Shown here piece after piece: positions 34,152 through 47,900 of a stretch of DNA of 64,000 bases. The notes below the pieces were generated by a model. That model worked only from the letters and a program-made list of their open reading frames with translations. It was not told the DNA's origin and did no database searches. Source of the DNA: Promerops cafer (taxonomy: Eukaryota; Chordata; Aves; Passeriformes; Nectariniidae); the NCBI GenBank assembly GCA_013398275.1, contig VZSE01004870.1:248001-312000 (forward strand), given 5' to 3'. Numbering within the stretch: position 1 is the stretch's first letter; the number at the start of each line of letters is the position of its first letter. The position numbers were made by a program, and so were the translations under genes.

Positions 34152-35737
34152 CTGGGGGCAGGGGGACAATGCTGCTGCTGAAGTATGTTGAAACCTTCTG
34201 TGGTCCAGTCCAGCTGTGTTGTCCTTTGTTTGTCACTTGGAACTGGTAGCAGATGGGAATGAAGCTAGAAGAGAAGGAGAGATGGAAAATGTCATGGGAG
34301 TTGCTATTTCTGTGTGGTCACTCAGTTTCAGCACTCTGGTGAAGTTCCCTGACTGCACATTCTGCAATAAAACTTCCACCCAAAAGGCTGCCCAAGCTCA
34401 AAGCTTAAGCCACAGCCAGGTCTTGGCTGCCCCAGAGTTTATCACTGCAGCTGCTCTGTTTGCATACAGCCAGGGAAAGTCTTCATGAACAGCATCTTCT
34501 CAGTTGCTGCCTCATCTCAGAGGATCACCGGCTGCTTAACACTGAGGGTTTTTCCAAGGTGGTTCCTGCAGGTTTCACTGTATCAGACACTGAGCTGGCT
34601 GCAGGCAGAGGGAAGAACAGCTGCAGGGTATAGAGACTCATCTGGTGACCTGAGCACCACTTGCCTCACTGGTGGTGCCACGGCGCCCCCTCATCCCCTC
34701 AGCTCTTAAAGAGCATCCAACCCTAATCACTCCCAACATCTCACCCTTTGCCAGAACAGTGCAGTTGGGTTTGTGTTTTACAAAGAGAAAGGAACTGTGG
34801 GAACACAGGGTCAACAGAAGTTTCCCCAGTATGAAGACAGAAGGAAGACCAGTCTGGCTACTGACGGAATGGAGTGACAACAAGAGATTAATAACTCTAG
34901 CTAGACAGAAAACAAAATGAATGTTCAATGGAAATTGATTCCTTCATGTAAAGAAACCCTAACTGCAGGCTAGTCTGGAGCTGTTATTTTACTCAATAAA
35001 TCTGAGCATGACCAGGAAACAAATTGTTCCTGGAGCAGTTACTGGTTTTTTGAAAGACACAGAAAATGTGGCAGCAGAAGTGATGGTATAGAAGGAAGTT
35101 GCTCTGGAAAACTGTTAAGAACTGATGTGTACCAGCTTCATATAAAATGGTTTATGTTGGAGACAGCAATGGATGAAAGCTTGGAGAAGCTCTAAGTAGG
35201 TGCAGAATTTGTGACTCTGGGAACACCCAGTGTTGCCTGGGTCCCATCTCAGCTCACCCAGTAGTAGCTCTGCAGCTGACAGCCCTGGCAACAGCCCTAA
35301 ACCAAGCAGGTGGGCACAGATGGGAAGAGGCAGACACAATGGCACCATGCAGCTGACATTGCCCGCTCTTCTGTGTAGCCAGTTTGTACCTGCACAGAGC
35401 ACAGGACATGCTGGACTAGGGTCCACCTCCCTGCAATGTCCCTGTGTATGTGGATGGCTGGTTGGTATATATTTAACCCCTCAAAATCTATCTTAAACAC
35501 CTAAAGTAGGATTAACCTACTCTTTCTACCCAAAAAATTAGGTGTTGGGAGAACTGTGGACCCTTCTCTGCAGTCAAGGAAAACAACAGGCACCTCGAGA
35601 AGCCAGTTCTCATCCCAAGAACTCTCCAGTTCAAAGCAAAGAGCATTTGGAAAAGGCTCCACTTTCTCCTGGTTGCAAGAGTGTGTGTGATTTCAGACAC
35701 AGGCAGTAGGATCAGTGAAGCCTTCCTTTGAGCTCAC

Positions 35738-35844
35738 CTCAGTTAACAGCCTCAGTGCATCCTGCCCAGCCTCAGAGCGCTTTTCCTCTCCCTCTCGGAG
35801 CTGGTCCTGCAGCCATCCTGGCTTGTCTTTGCTTTGAGCTTCTT
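35738..35844 (-). pseudogene. HYDIN: Possible HYDIN linker exon
   Basis: Bounded by TTCCACAG and GAG|GTGAGC. Its 107 nt would leave two bases, matching the one-base start of the exon at 34,151. In that phase it begins KKLKAKTSQDGC, like human KKGRVKKGHAH, but meets TGA and TAA near its end. Another frame is open, so the assignment is uncertain. Confidence 0.35.
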
Positions 35845-36414
35845 CTGTGGAAGAGATGGTGAGGCAGCAGGCAGAAGAAAAGAGGAAAGAGACACTAGGT
35901 CTGATCTGATAAAGCACAGCTCAGCCGATGGGCAAAGACAAATTCTGCTGCTCCTCCCAGACTCCCAGGCAGAGGGGAAATAAAACAGCACCATTCATTT
36001 AGTTGAGGAGCTGCCAAGAAGCTACCGATACTGTTGTGAGATGATGCTCCGTGGGGAACAGAAAAGCAAGCAATGTTATTGCAAAGAGAAATACGGTTAT
36101 ACTGGTAACGTAACATCTTCCAGCCAGACACTGCTGGGACATGCTGTTTTCCTCCAATTGTTACTTGATAAAGTGAGGAAATAAATGTATTAGAACTAAA
36201 GACAATTTAGTAACAATTGAGCAACTGGCTTCCATTTCAGTGGCTTTCGAGGGTATCTAACAACTTTCAAATGGCCATCACGTGTTTCTGAGGGAATCTC
36301 TGGCTTCAGGCAAACAGAGCCAGGACCTTGTGCACTGAAAAAGATCTAGTCTGAAGGACTAAAGCTGCTCTTTGCTGAGCCCACAGGAGAAGCAGGTGCT
36401 GAGATATCTCCTAT

Positions 36415-36653
36415 CGGAAGTGGGGTCCCAACTTGAGCTCTGGAGTAAACAGTTTGTCAGTAGCAATTGTGGTGCCAGTGCCCACAGCCCAGACAGGTAT
36501 GAAGTTCTTATGGCTGTTCTCAATGAACAGCTTCACCTGGTCCTGGAATTTCTTTGTGTCATCCATGTTTGCTGTGACAACCACAGACGCCTCAGACTTA
36601 GGGGGGACCACTCCTTTACTGGGTTCAATCCTCCAGCGGGAGCGTTTCCCAGC
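36415..36653 (-). pseudogene. HYDIN: HYDIN exon, intact frame, donor lost
   Basis: Acceptor GTTACAG|GCT. It reads RWRIEPSKGVVPPKSEASVV, later QDQVKLFIENSHKNFIPV and DKLFTPELKLGPHF, matching human LWTIEPNEGMVPPETDVQLA ... FAPELNLGAHF. The frame is open for 79 codons, but the next bases are ATAGGA rather than GTAGGA, and TAG follows in frame. Confidence 0.9.
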
Positions 36654-37992
36654 CTGTAACACAAGCCAAACACAAACTTAGGATGGAAACCATGGACTCT
36701 GCTCTGTTGAGAGGTGCAGGAAACAGGAGGACTAAAGAGAGGATAAAAATCATAAAGCCTTTATTACTCTAAATCTACGGAGTTTGGCAACAGCAACTCT
36801 CCAAGAGCTTATACAACCTATATTTTACCCTCCTTTAACAGACTCACATCATTAGCCCAATTTTGCTCAACCCTAGGGATGCTCCTCCTCACAAGGAGTT
36901 TTTTCCTTCTCTAGTCTCTCTTTGGAGTGCTTGCCAAGGGAAGCTATTTACTCTCTCCTGGGTTCCCAGCAGCGGAGCTGGGTCTGCACGAAGGCTCAAG
37001 GCCAGAGGAAGGACTGCTCAAATCCCACCCCAGCAGCCACACAGCTGGAGGACACTGCTGAGAGCCTGAAGAATAACTCTGCAAAGCCAGCTGAGCAAAA
37101 CCTCAACACCAAAGTTTCCTTTTCCAAGGGGCTGTCAGTGCTTCTTAACAGCCCCTGAAGGACTATTTACATTTATCCCCCAAACAGCTGGAAAAGCAGC
37201 AAGAGGAAAATTCACTCCACTCCTCCTTGGCCCAGGAGGCCGAGCCTGGACTCTCACACAACACCTGATGCTTTATCCACAAACACAAACAAGTCCACAA
37301 TGTCAGGTCTGGCTTTAACCAGCTCCAGAAGTTCAACCCACCCAACATGGAGAAGAAAAACCTCCTCCCAAGCCTATTTACAAGCCTCTCACAGATCTCC
37401 CCTCCAGTACCATTAGACTAATGCTCTACTCATCACCGTATTCAAATTAAGGGACCAATTTTTCATCTATGTACAATGATATAAATGCAGAGGAAATCTG
37501 TTGTCTTGAACAGAATGAGTTCAGCTTTACAGCAAGAAGCTGAGGGCAAAGTGTGGCCCAGCAGATGCTGGGCAGTTTGTGGCTGCAGAGTATTTTCTGT
37601 CCCCACTGAAGATCCCTGCAGTGAGTACAACTCATCTGCTCCCCAGGAGAGGAGAAATGAGACCAGGAAGAAAAGCAAACTGCTCTATACAGTGGTATCT
37701 CTCTCTTTAACAGCCACCTTCTGTTTTCTTCCTTCCTCTGCCCACTTTCAATCAAAGAAATCGCTCTCGAAAACACAAGAATGGCTTCTGCATTTGACCA
37801 TCTGGTACATCATTTCAGCTTCTGATTTTGGAAACAAAAGAGTGCTCCTTCAGGAATATCCCAAGTAACCCAGCTAACAGAGCAGTGCACCAGTGCAGAT
37901 CTCTCACTCACACGATGCTCAAAGCTGGCAGAGCCAAAGCCCTCCCACACACCACTGAAGCTTCAGCCCCACCAGCTGAACTCCTCCCATAC

Positions 37993-38224
37993 CTCAATAT
38001 CCTGGGATACCAGGCAGCAAATGGTTCCTCTGCAGGGACTTATTTTAAATTCCCTTGGCTTCATAAAACCTCGAGCTCCCTTCCTCCCGGATGGGTGAGT
38101 GATTCTGAATATCTGAACAGAGCTGCAAATGCTGGGCTCTCCCAAGCCATTCTCAGGAATGCAGAGGTTAAAGGCCATGGGCGCCAGGGAGGTGCCAGGC
38201 AGCACCTCAAGGTGCGAGGAAAAC
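37993..38224 (-). pseudogene. HYDIN: HYDIN exon with frameshift
   Basis: Acceptor TTCTTAG|GT, donor GAG|GTATGG. It reads FPRTLRCCL, then after a frame change near 38,200 TSLAPMAFNLCIPENGLG and later MKPREFKISPCRGTI. This matches human FPHTLICSL NNTSLIPMTYKLRIPGDGLG ... MKPKEFTISPDCGTI. Confidence 0.88.
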
Positions 38225-39044
38225 CTAAGAAAATGACACGAATACCCATTTAGGCATCAAGTATCTCATTATTCCTGGCGTGAATGTCCTGGTGGGATAA
38301 AACTGTGCTTGGATTTTAGCTCTTTGTTATCTGAACTACAGCTCATCTCAGTTCCCTTTGACGCTGATCCTAGATTGCTGCCTTGGCAATGCCCAGTCTT
38401 AGTCCTGCTGAACACCACAAATTTCTGTCTCTCTGCTGGGGAGGAGCTCTCTCAGCTGCTTCAAATCAGCACCGCTTCTGTCTCACTGATGAGTGTGCAC
38501 CTTAACTGACCATTTTCTCAAATGAAGAAAATTCAATCTGTAAAATTCCCTGTTAACTCTACCAACACTCCCACCGTTTTCAAGATGTAAAAGCAGTGAT
38601 TTGTCATCAAGGACAAGCTACAGTAAAAGAAAGGGAGGATGGAATTAGGAACTAGACCATGCTACAAAGCACCCTAATGCAGTTTCTCTGGGCAGGATCC
38701 TTATGGCATCTCCTGATTTGGGGCAACCAGACTGAGCTTGTGTCAACTCACAGTCCACTCCACTAGAGGCAAGCCTGAGCCTTGCTTCAAGGTCAGCAAT
38801 TAGGAACCACCTCATGCAACAAACGGGGACATCACACCCACACTGCTCACTGGCTGTGATTGCTGCCCGCAAAGGTTTACACCAGTTCAGCTCCGAGACT
38901 TGGTTTCCACAAAGGAAAGCCAGAGACACAGCAACACCTCAGAGGGATGCCCTGCAGAGCCAGGACACCAGCCCACAGCCTGCTCTGCAGGGGATGTATG
39001 GCTTGGCTGGCCAGCTATGTGTGGAGGAGTCATCTCCCAGAGCC

Positions 39045-39380
39045 TGTCGCAGTTTCAGAGACAAGCACACAACTGAACACACGGAGCTCACGCAACAACA
39101 GCTGACGTTTATTGATGGACGCCCCCTTTTATAGGGGGTTCAAAATTCCAGTGCTTGAACACCTGATTGGTCAAGGTCTTAGCACCGCCCAGCTCGCTCA
39201 ATTAGACATCTGCATTCAGGATTGAATGGGACTGTCTGGGGGCCTCTGTTTGAGTTCCAATCCGAGCTATCATTGTCCTACCCAGGCACTTGTTTACTTC
39301 TGTTCTCTAACGGACCAGGCTGGGAGTTGGGGTCTGTTATGGCCAATCTTATCTGTGCAGCTTACAGACCAGCCACAACA
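39045..39380 (-). mobile_element. Solo LTR of an endogenous retrovirus
   Basis: On the minus strand it begins TGTTGTGGCTGG and ends CTGCGACA (TG...CA). It contains a CCAAT-type box (GACCAATCAGG), TATAAAA (39133-39127) and AATAAA (39113-39108), the order expected for promoter and poly(A) signal of an LTR. No internal retroviral genes lie beside it. Flanks share only GCC, so no clear target duplication. Confidence 0.75.
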
Positions 39381-40493
39381 GCCTGTTACCAAGAGTCATT
39401 TGAACACAGGTGGGGAGGAAAAAAACAACTGCAGGCACAGGCCAGAGCTTCTCCATGCCTATAAACAGTGACTGCTGCCAGCTCCAGCAGTGACTTCAAC
39501 AGAGAGGCAGGAGGGGCACAAAAAGGATGGACACAGATTTCACAATCCCAAATGCCACAGAGGTCATCAGATGCAGACGACAGTCAGTGGGACAGTTAAA
39601 TGAAACAAAGATACAAGAGGCCTTAGGAATGAAATCAGATTAAGCAGGATGAATCTCCTATTACAGATCCATATTCCTGCCTGGTGCCTTTCTTATTACT
39701 TCACTTATTCAAAAGGAAACAAGAAGTGGCTCAGCAGTGATGCAGGGAAGGGAGGAAGCAGCTCAGGAAAGGTAATGAGTTTTCTTAAAAAGTCCATGAA
39801 CAGCGTGAAAACACAGAGGCATCCTGGGTGCAGAATGATAATGGCCCTTCAATCAATCCACAATTGATTTCACATTTAAACTGTAGATCATCTTGGTAAA
39901 AAGCCTTTTGTGAGCCTGAGATGGAGAACTGGAATCTGCATTTCAAAGGCAACGCTCTGGGTGCTCAGTCACCGGCTCTCAGTCGGAGCTGGGCTGATTT
40001 AGGAGTCCATGTGGTGCCTGGGGCAGACCTATTGCTAGGGCATCTGACCTGGTCAGTGATGAGGTGCCCTCACAGCACTAATTAACATCCTGCACTTAAT
40101 GTTGGGTGGGTAAATGATGCCCTTGCCTTGCAACAGGAACACGTGCCCAGAGTAGCTATAGACTGGTAATGGCTTAAGCTCCCTTCTCCTGAAGTCCCAT
40201 CCCATGGGCCCTCCTCGGACAAGGACTTTTACAGTCATTCTCCTGGCAAGGATCAGGAAGCTGGGGCAGAGAAGATTTTGAAGGACACCAGAAAATACTG
40301 AGTTTTATTCTTTTGGTCCTATTTGATCTCCTGATGGCAAAATGCTGCCTAAGGCACCGGCAGCCCTGGAGTTAACACCCTGAAGAGGCTGTTGTGGAGG
40401 AACACGAGTGACGGATGCTCTTATGTTCAAGTGCTCCATTTCAGCAACACACAAACCTCTCACACTCTGGTGGCACGCCCAGGGCACTCTCAC

Positions 40494-40556
40494 CAAAGGA
40501 GACCGAAGTGGAGGGCGGGCACATCGAAATGGAAATTCAGTCCCATGACGCAGCCC
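40494..40556 (-). pseudogene. HYDIN: HYDIN exon with 5-bp deletion
   Basis: Acceptor CTTGCAG|G, donor TTTG|GTGAGA. It reads GCVMGLNFHFDVPALHFG, matching human GCVIGPTFHFNVPALHFGDVSFG. The exon is 63 nt where 68 are expected; five bases covering the Asp-Val codons are gone, shifting the frame into the donor. Confidence 0.87.
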
Positions 40557-42687
40557 CTGCAAGGACAAAAGCAGGGAGGCAGTGGCTTTGTTAAGGGGAA
40601 TTGCAAAGGGTTCAGGTGTTGTTAGGGCTGGGGTGGATAAAAGCTGGTGTCAGAGCCACCCTGGGTTTCAAATCAACCCAGCACCCTGTGCTCAACACAG
40701 CACCCATGTGGACAGGAGGCAGCCAAAGCAAAGTGGTCAGCAGCTGATGGGGTTTAGGGCACCACGGCAGGCAGGACGCCCCTGAGTTGCTGCTGGTCCA
40801 CTGAAGGATCCTAAACACACACCCAGAGATGCCTGTGTGCCTCAGCTTCCCCATCTGTAATGTGGTGGACACAGAGGTGTCCCTACAAAAGTGGACTCAC
40901 TGTAACCAGCCTACCCAGCCATAGATTCCCTGCTTTGATATTTCTTATCTGGAACTGGTGTTTCCATGGAGGATCTTTCCTAGAAGATCTTGACACACAC
41001 AGGCAGGTTTTTGAGACAAGAATCCAGGGGAGCCTCAACCATCCACTGCAGTAACAGTTCTACACAGAGGACAGAAGAAAGGACCAGCTTGTCTCCAGTG
41101 CACCAGCTGTCACAGCCAAGAGCAATGGCTTAAACAACCAAACGTGGGTGTCCTTAATCCAAAACACCACCTCACATTCAGCAGATGGGCTCCAAACTGC
41201 AAAAGTCACCAACATCCACTGAAATCAGCACTTGAAGTTGCACAAGACTCACAGATTTATTTCATGGTTGATGCCAATCAATGCCCACTCTGACCCTTAG
41301 TTAAAAATCAGGGATCACAGTGAACTGTACCTTCTGTTTTATTCACCAGATTGCCACTGGCTCTGCTCAACACATCTCGACAAGCAAAACCTGCCCTTGC
41401 TCAAGGAGAAAGCTGCTTATGCAGTAACATCCCATGACCAGTTTGGGGGAGGGACAGAGGAGAATAAATTATTTGATTGTGAAATGCTCCCTCTTCATTA
41501 AAAAAAAAAAAAAAAAGGCAGCACTTTTCTGCAAACAAAAAGCCAGCATAATTGTTTCTTTACTGAGGTCAGACCTACTCACCACTCTTCTCTTGCAAAG
41601 TAATAACCTTCTTGTTATTTTTTATCCATTTCCCTTATCCTATTGGTAAAATTGACTGCAGAGTCTTTTCATTTCTTTACTGCCTTGATCCAGTGCCTCC
41701 CAACAGCAGCTCCAGAGCATCCAGCAGCAGCTTTCCTGCCTACCCCATGTTATCCCACCAGCCTATGGCTCAGATGTGCTGGGACAAGCCCTGACTTGAG
41801 GAACCTTAACTGAGGCTTACCTGCAGTCTAGCTGCTTAGCACAGCACTAGAAGTATCATTTACTCATTCACCTTTTCTCATGTAATGAAAATAATAAATT
41901 GATAGAGAGAAACAACACAGTATCAGCATCAAAAAATGCATAGAGAGCACAATCTTTTGGTAAGAAAACAACTCAGTGTGTCCTTCCCTGCTACAAACAA
42001 GCTTCTGAAAGTGTCTGGCATGATGTAGTGCTTCATTTTCTACCTCTTTTGGTTGCTTTCTCCTTTTTTTTTTTTCAGACTTGACATCACTGGGATGGAG
42101 ACAAATAGGTAGAAAATTACTTTTCTTCCTTTCCAGAAATGCTTTGTCCTTTCTAGAGCCAGAGATACACCACAGCTGAAGTGTGGTGAAGGACTAGTCA
42201 GCAAGGGAAAGCACTGCCAAGCACTTTGACCACTGCTGAGCCGGGAGGATGGATGGCTTTCCTCTGACTCCCAGGAATAGGCAGGAGGGACTTCACTGAA
42301 AACTGTTTGCCATGGACTTGAACTCAAATGCAGACAGTTTGTTCCAGCTGCTTTTGGACAGCCTGAGCACAAAGGTGATTTGTGTCTGGGACTGGAACAA
42401 AAGCCTCCAAACACGCAGCTTTTTGCCCAAGTGTTGCTTTCATGTGCCAAGGGGTTTTGCAGGAAGCCTCCCAGCTGATCTCCAAGGAAGGCTGCCAAAA
42501 AGCAGGGATTGGGGTTTCATGAACAACAGACACGCCTTTCTGACCCCATCAAAAAGATCCGGATTCCAAGAAACCCCCCAAATTTGACTAGTATCACAAC
42601 TGCCCAAGTTGCCAGGAATTCCACAGGTCCACAAGGCTCACCGCTGCCCCTGAAGCCACCAGGATCCACCCCAACCCTGCTGCTCAC

Positions 42688-42806
42688 CTCGTATCTGTAG
42701 GTTGCTCTGAAAAAAACCTCCCTGATGCACAGTTCCTCCAAGCTGAAGTGGAGCTGGGGCCCGACACCTGCCCCTGTGAGGCGCAGGGGCAGCCTGGTCT
42801 CACAGC
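42688..42806 (-). pseudogene. HYDIN: HYDIN exon with lost splice acceptor
   Basis: It reads ETRLPLRLTGAGVGPQLHFS then LEELCIREVFFRATYRYE and donor GAG|GTGAGC, matching human REIRLPLRIKGEGMGP and the HFNFELLDIGKVF type block. The frame is open, but at the phase-matched start the expected AG is AT (42807-42808). Confidence 0.88.
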
Positions 42807-44875
42807 ATGGGGAGAGATTTCTATTTCAATATGGTAATTCCTTCTGCTATCCTGCATTTTCCAGGCTGACTTAATGTAGTCCCTGGCTCTGAGCTGCCTG
42901 GGACCAGCTCCTGACGTTCCAGAAGATACAGACCACTCTCTTCCCTCAGGAGATAGGCTTTGGATCTGGCTCCCAGTTTCTAACCCACCGCTTGGGCTGG
43001 CTTCTGATTTGGCCATGAGTTTTTACTCTGAAAAAGCGATGCTGAGTTTAAAATGATCTTTGATTTCCTTCCCATGCACTTAGAGGAGCTTTGAAATCCA
43101 TTCAGTGAAGGCATAAAGCTCACAAAGAGTTTGGCATTGCTGCCTGGCTTGTGTGTAAATCAGGGTGTAGGTGACACAACAGCGCAGGACTTTGTTGCCA
43201 AAGTGCTCAGCTTCTCTGCTTTTCAGCATCTTGTTGACAGAATCTCCTCATGCTTTGTGACTGGCTTTGAAGAAAATTCCCATCTGACCACATCAATAAA
43301 CAGAGATCCAGAGTTTCACGTGGTGCAGGACATCACAACATACAGAAGTAATCATCATTTCGGATTTTTGAGCAATTAAGAAAGTTAATGTTGAGCTTCG
43401 GTATTTGCTATGAGGATATTTTCAACCACTTCTTCACTGCTGGCTTTGCTAGTTACCCAGAGCTGATCAATTCTGTAAATCACCTGATCCAGAAGTGAGT
43501 AATTTATGGAGGCACCTTCACTACAAGTGGAGACCAGAAAGGCCCCTTTCCAGTGGGGCAGGAGATCCAGCTGTACAATTCACTGCACTGGGAAAAAGCT
43601 TTCAGATATCTGCAGCATGGGGCACACAATATCTGCAAATCCTCATCCCAAGGGATTTGGGACTAGCAGACAAATGCCTGAGGAAGGCAGTCACATTTCT
43701 TGAAGGGATTAAGATGCAAAAGTAAACAACTTGCCAGGTAAAGATGGCTGTTTGCTTCAATTATTTTTGCACCCAGGGATCATGACTCTGGCACAATTCC
43801 CACCCTGACAATCCACTAATCAGCTTTGACCTGTAAGGAAATGCATCATTTAAATGACTCCTCAAGATCCTCTTCCAAGGAGCCAATGGAAGAGTTAAGC
43901 TCTCCCAAGGGCCTCTCAGGAACAGGCTCCTTTTTCTCAACACACATCATTTACTCTAAGTCCCAGACCAGCTCAAGGCTTGCATGCAAGTAGTTTTCCT
44001 CTTTGTCTGTCCTGAAAAAGCTGTCCTGGCACAACCCCAGGAGATTCCTGCAGCAAAGTGCCGGACAACTCCCTCACCAGAGCCAAGAGAACAGCCCTGA
44101 AAAAGGAATTCCTTGGGAACAACTTTTTAAAACCATCCTTTCCACAGCTCCCACAATTACAGCTGGTGGGCAGCAAGACAGTTTGTTAGCACAAGCTCTG
44201 AGTAATTATTGTAAATGGCATTTACTGAGTAAACCCTGCACAATTACTATGTAAATAAGAAGCTGTTTCATGACATTTGTATCCATCAGTTGGAGCAGGA
44301 AGGCAAGAACAGAAATGCTGGCCTAGGGATTCCATGAACAACAGACACACCTTTAGCTGAGCACAGCTGCTGGAGGAGCTTGGGCCTCACACCTCTTCCT
44401 CCTAGAGAGGCAAACCCAGAATACTCGCCTAATGGAAACCTGGCAGCCATCTCCCACTCCTGAAAAACACCTAAGCAGCACCATGCAGAGACAGAGAGGA
44501 AGGACAAAGTAACCTGAACCATGTCGTGTGCTCCGAGAATTCCCTATCCTGTGCCAGCACAGCAAAGCCACCACCTTTGAGATGGGGTCACTCAGGTGGG
44601 GTAATGACAGCTGCTCCCAGAGAAGGACTTGACAGCACTCCGGGAAGACAGGACAAGCATAAACCTTGTCAGCAGACTGCCTGGGCTCTGTTTTCCTATG
44701 AGGGTGCTCATCCTGCTGAGCACAGCAAGGCCCATACAACACCACCCTGGAAGCTGCAGAGATAGCACTGCTGACCACAGACCCTTCCCAGCAATTAAAC
44801 AGGAGCCCAGTGATCTGGGAGAGTGTTTGCACCTCACCTTCACTGGGGTGAGAGAGGCAAGGGAAGGAGCCATGC

Positions 44876-44975
44876 CTGAGATGTCACAGTAAACTGCTTG
44901 ATTATAGACCCGGGCTTCTTGGGGCTTAAAGAACACACTGATTTCAGCTGAACACTCTGGCCTGATTTCTCTCTC
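44876..44975 (-). pseudogene. HYDIN: HYDIN exon
   Basis: Acceptor TGCTTTAG|GAG. It reads PECSAEISVFFKPQEARVYN then QAVYCDISG, matching human PNSSAEITVYFNPLEAKLYQ QTIYCDILG. The frame is intact. The donor is G|GCATGG, a GC in place of GT without the strong flanking consensus that functional GC donors need. Confidence 0.9.
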
Positions 44976-44999
44976 CTAAAGCAGAAGGAGACAGCAAAA

Positions 45000-47900
45000 C
45001 ATTTATCTTCAAACTTCACATTTCTTGTTTTCAACCACAGTCCTGTAAGCCTTTATTTAGAGCATCAACTACAAGAAGGAGTGAGCAACACTTATCAACA
45101 ATACTGGCAAGAGAGTTTGGAAGCAGCTGCAAAAAATCTAAGTCCCTTACCTTTACTGGCACCTGGTAGTAGATTTAAACCTGGAGTTTAAATCCAGGCC
45201 AGGGTACCAGTGTGTCCGTAACTGTCTGCTGCTTCCTCAGGGTCTTCTCTCTCTGCTTCTCTCCCAAAGGGTCCTGGCACTGATGCTCAGTCCCAAGAGA
45301 GCCTTGTCATACAATTTTGGAGGATCTCACTAAAGGATCTCACTTGCTGCAATGGGTTTTAAAAAAATGCATGACCTACATTTCCTCAAACCCCAGCATT
45401 GCAACTGTTTCTTAATGTTTCTTGTTGACATAAATACGAGAACCTCTGGTAACTATAACAACACTCCAAAAGGAATGAAAAATTTAGCTTACAGAAGGAG
45501 ACAAAAAGAACAGTTATTTTTCCTATCAACAAAGTGAGGCTTTGATTCTGCTTGCTACTGGGTATCCTCACTACTCTGTCCAAAAGTCTTGAACTGACTG
45601 GAGGCTCCAGCTCTCCTGAAACATAAATATTACATAACTATAATATTGCCTATTGATTTGGCACTTAGAGCTCAAAGGACAGGCCCTCAAGGAATTGAAG
45701 AGCTGTAACATGGTAAGTCACTGGAGTGCAGCTGCAAGCAATTCCGTAATGCATAGCCTGCTTAAAGTTAACAGAACAGAGGGAAGGACAGAGAAAAAAC
45801 GCAAAACTGTTTCAAATACCCAAAAACAAATAAGAAGGAAAGGAAGGTCTGAAAGAATTAATTCACTTGGGTTTTACTCAAAACCTAGAGGAAACACATT
45901 TGCTAGATCAGATGTTTCTACCCAGCAAGCAACTGGATGAACCCTTACTTTCCAACAACACACTTGCTTAAGGAACATCAGCTGGCAACCCACAGTCAGC
46001 ATGTGAGACATCAGACCCCTCAGGTCCCACTGGGATGCTGCATGGACTCACCAGCATCCACAGAGTAATCTTGGATTGACAGGAATTAAAAGCATCTGGG
46101 TTGCTCTGAACATCAGCTCTGCTACAACACCTGGAGCTTAGCTAAGACAAGCACTGAGAAGAAACACTTGGATGATCATTGCCCTGGCTTGGCTAATTAG
46201 AGTCTAATAACTCACTAGTGCTCATCACCCGGCTGCTCACTGTGTGTTTAACAGCTCTCACCCTGGGCAGAGCCTCCCTGGTGAGGGGGATGCACTCAGC
46301 AGCTGCTTTGAGCAGCTGCTTGAAGCCTTTGCTTCAAGCTGAACAGCTGGAGGTGAATGCCCACCTCAGCTCCAGTGTTCTGCACTTGCCTTAAAGGTAC
46401 TGCCAGGGCTGAGCTGCCCAGTGGCACCGCTTGATCCTGAGGCTGCTGTGGCCTCTGCCCAGAGAGCTGCAGCCAGCCCTCGTTTGGTTCCTGCAGTGCC
46501 TTGCCAGGCCTGCCAGCACCATCAGCTACACAAACAACTCCTGCTGATATGCTGGGGAAGGCCATTAATGAAATATCAAGAGCAGTGAAAATGTTCCAGG
46601 TTGTCATCATTGAGAGGGGTGTAAAGCAGGGGAGGAGAGCACATCCTGAGCCTTAAAACCAAAATAGCTGCAGTAAAAGGGAGGGGAGTTCAGCAACAAG
46701 TGGGAAAGAAATGAGCCCAAATTTCAGAAAAGCTACCCAGAGCACTCCTAGGAAAGGCCTCCATTTGCTCTGTAGAGGCTCACAGGCCAGACAGCAAACT
46801 GGGGAGAAGGTATTTGAATGAGACAGGACAGGAGCAGCGATGCTGAGGGTGCAAACAGATGCCAGGATTTGACTGTGGTCCTGCCATCAAGGCTTATGAG
46901 GGCTGTGCACCAACAGATTACCAGAGACAGGCACCTTAGAGTTTGTGCTGGCTGTCAGACAGTGTTTACCATAAACTGAGCATCCAGTTTTTGGCACTGT
47001 GTTATTTCTTGCAAGAGTTGGGGATCAACTTTTCAGATTTGCTTTTTCAGATTTTATACCACATCATCCTTTAGCTGCTCTGAAGCCGAGTTCAAACAAA
47101 CAAGAACAAGGTATCAGAGCCAAATCACTACTGGGAAACTCAGAAAGCATCCCTCCCTTCCACCAAGGCCAGAAAACAAACTTCTTGGAGCCTAACACAG
47201 CACTATCAGTCCTTCAGGTCAACCACCTCACAAAGTGCTGCTTGGCTGTTCCTCCTGCTGGACTGCAAGCTGATGGTACTCACTGGTCTGTTTTATGTGC
47301 TGCCATCAGATCTATTGGCCCTGTGGACACTGGGGCAGTTTGGTTATTACTCAGAGGCTGACAGAGGCAATACATCTCCTGTTAATGGAAGCAAGTGTAA
47401 TACAATTCATAAGCAAAAATGAAGCTAAGCAGGAGAGGAAGAAAATTAAAAAGAACCGTTGGCCTGATGAATATGCATCTACTAACAACAGTGCTCTGTT
47501 CTAGCTGAGTGAGTTTAGCTGACTTTGGGATTTGTCAAATGCTAAGGCCAGCACATCTGTGACAGAAATATAACTGACACAGGGATCTTACCCCACTGCT
47601 TTGGAGCACAGGAACAGCAATGTATCACAGAGGCAAGTAAAGGGACAGACCTGACTGGGCAGGGGACCTGGGAAGGGGGTGCAGGGCCAGAAGGCAGGGA
47701 CAAAGGTGGGAGATGATAACCAGCCCGTGCTTGACGCTTGTGACAGCTCTGTCTTGCTGTGAGCTGTGTCCATGTCATCTGTCCTGCTCTTGGTTACTGT
47801 CTACTGAGCTGTGGGTGAATAGGACTGGGATAGCAAACTTACATGTTCCCCTACTAAGCTCTGGTAGCCAGACAGATCGACTGCATGCCTGAGCCCCTGA

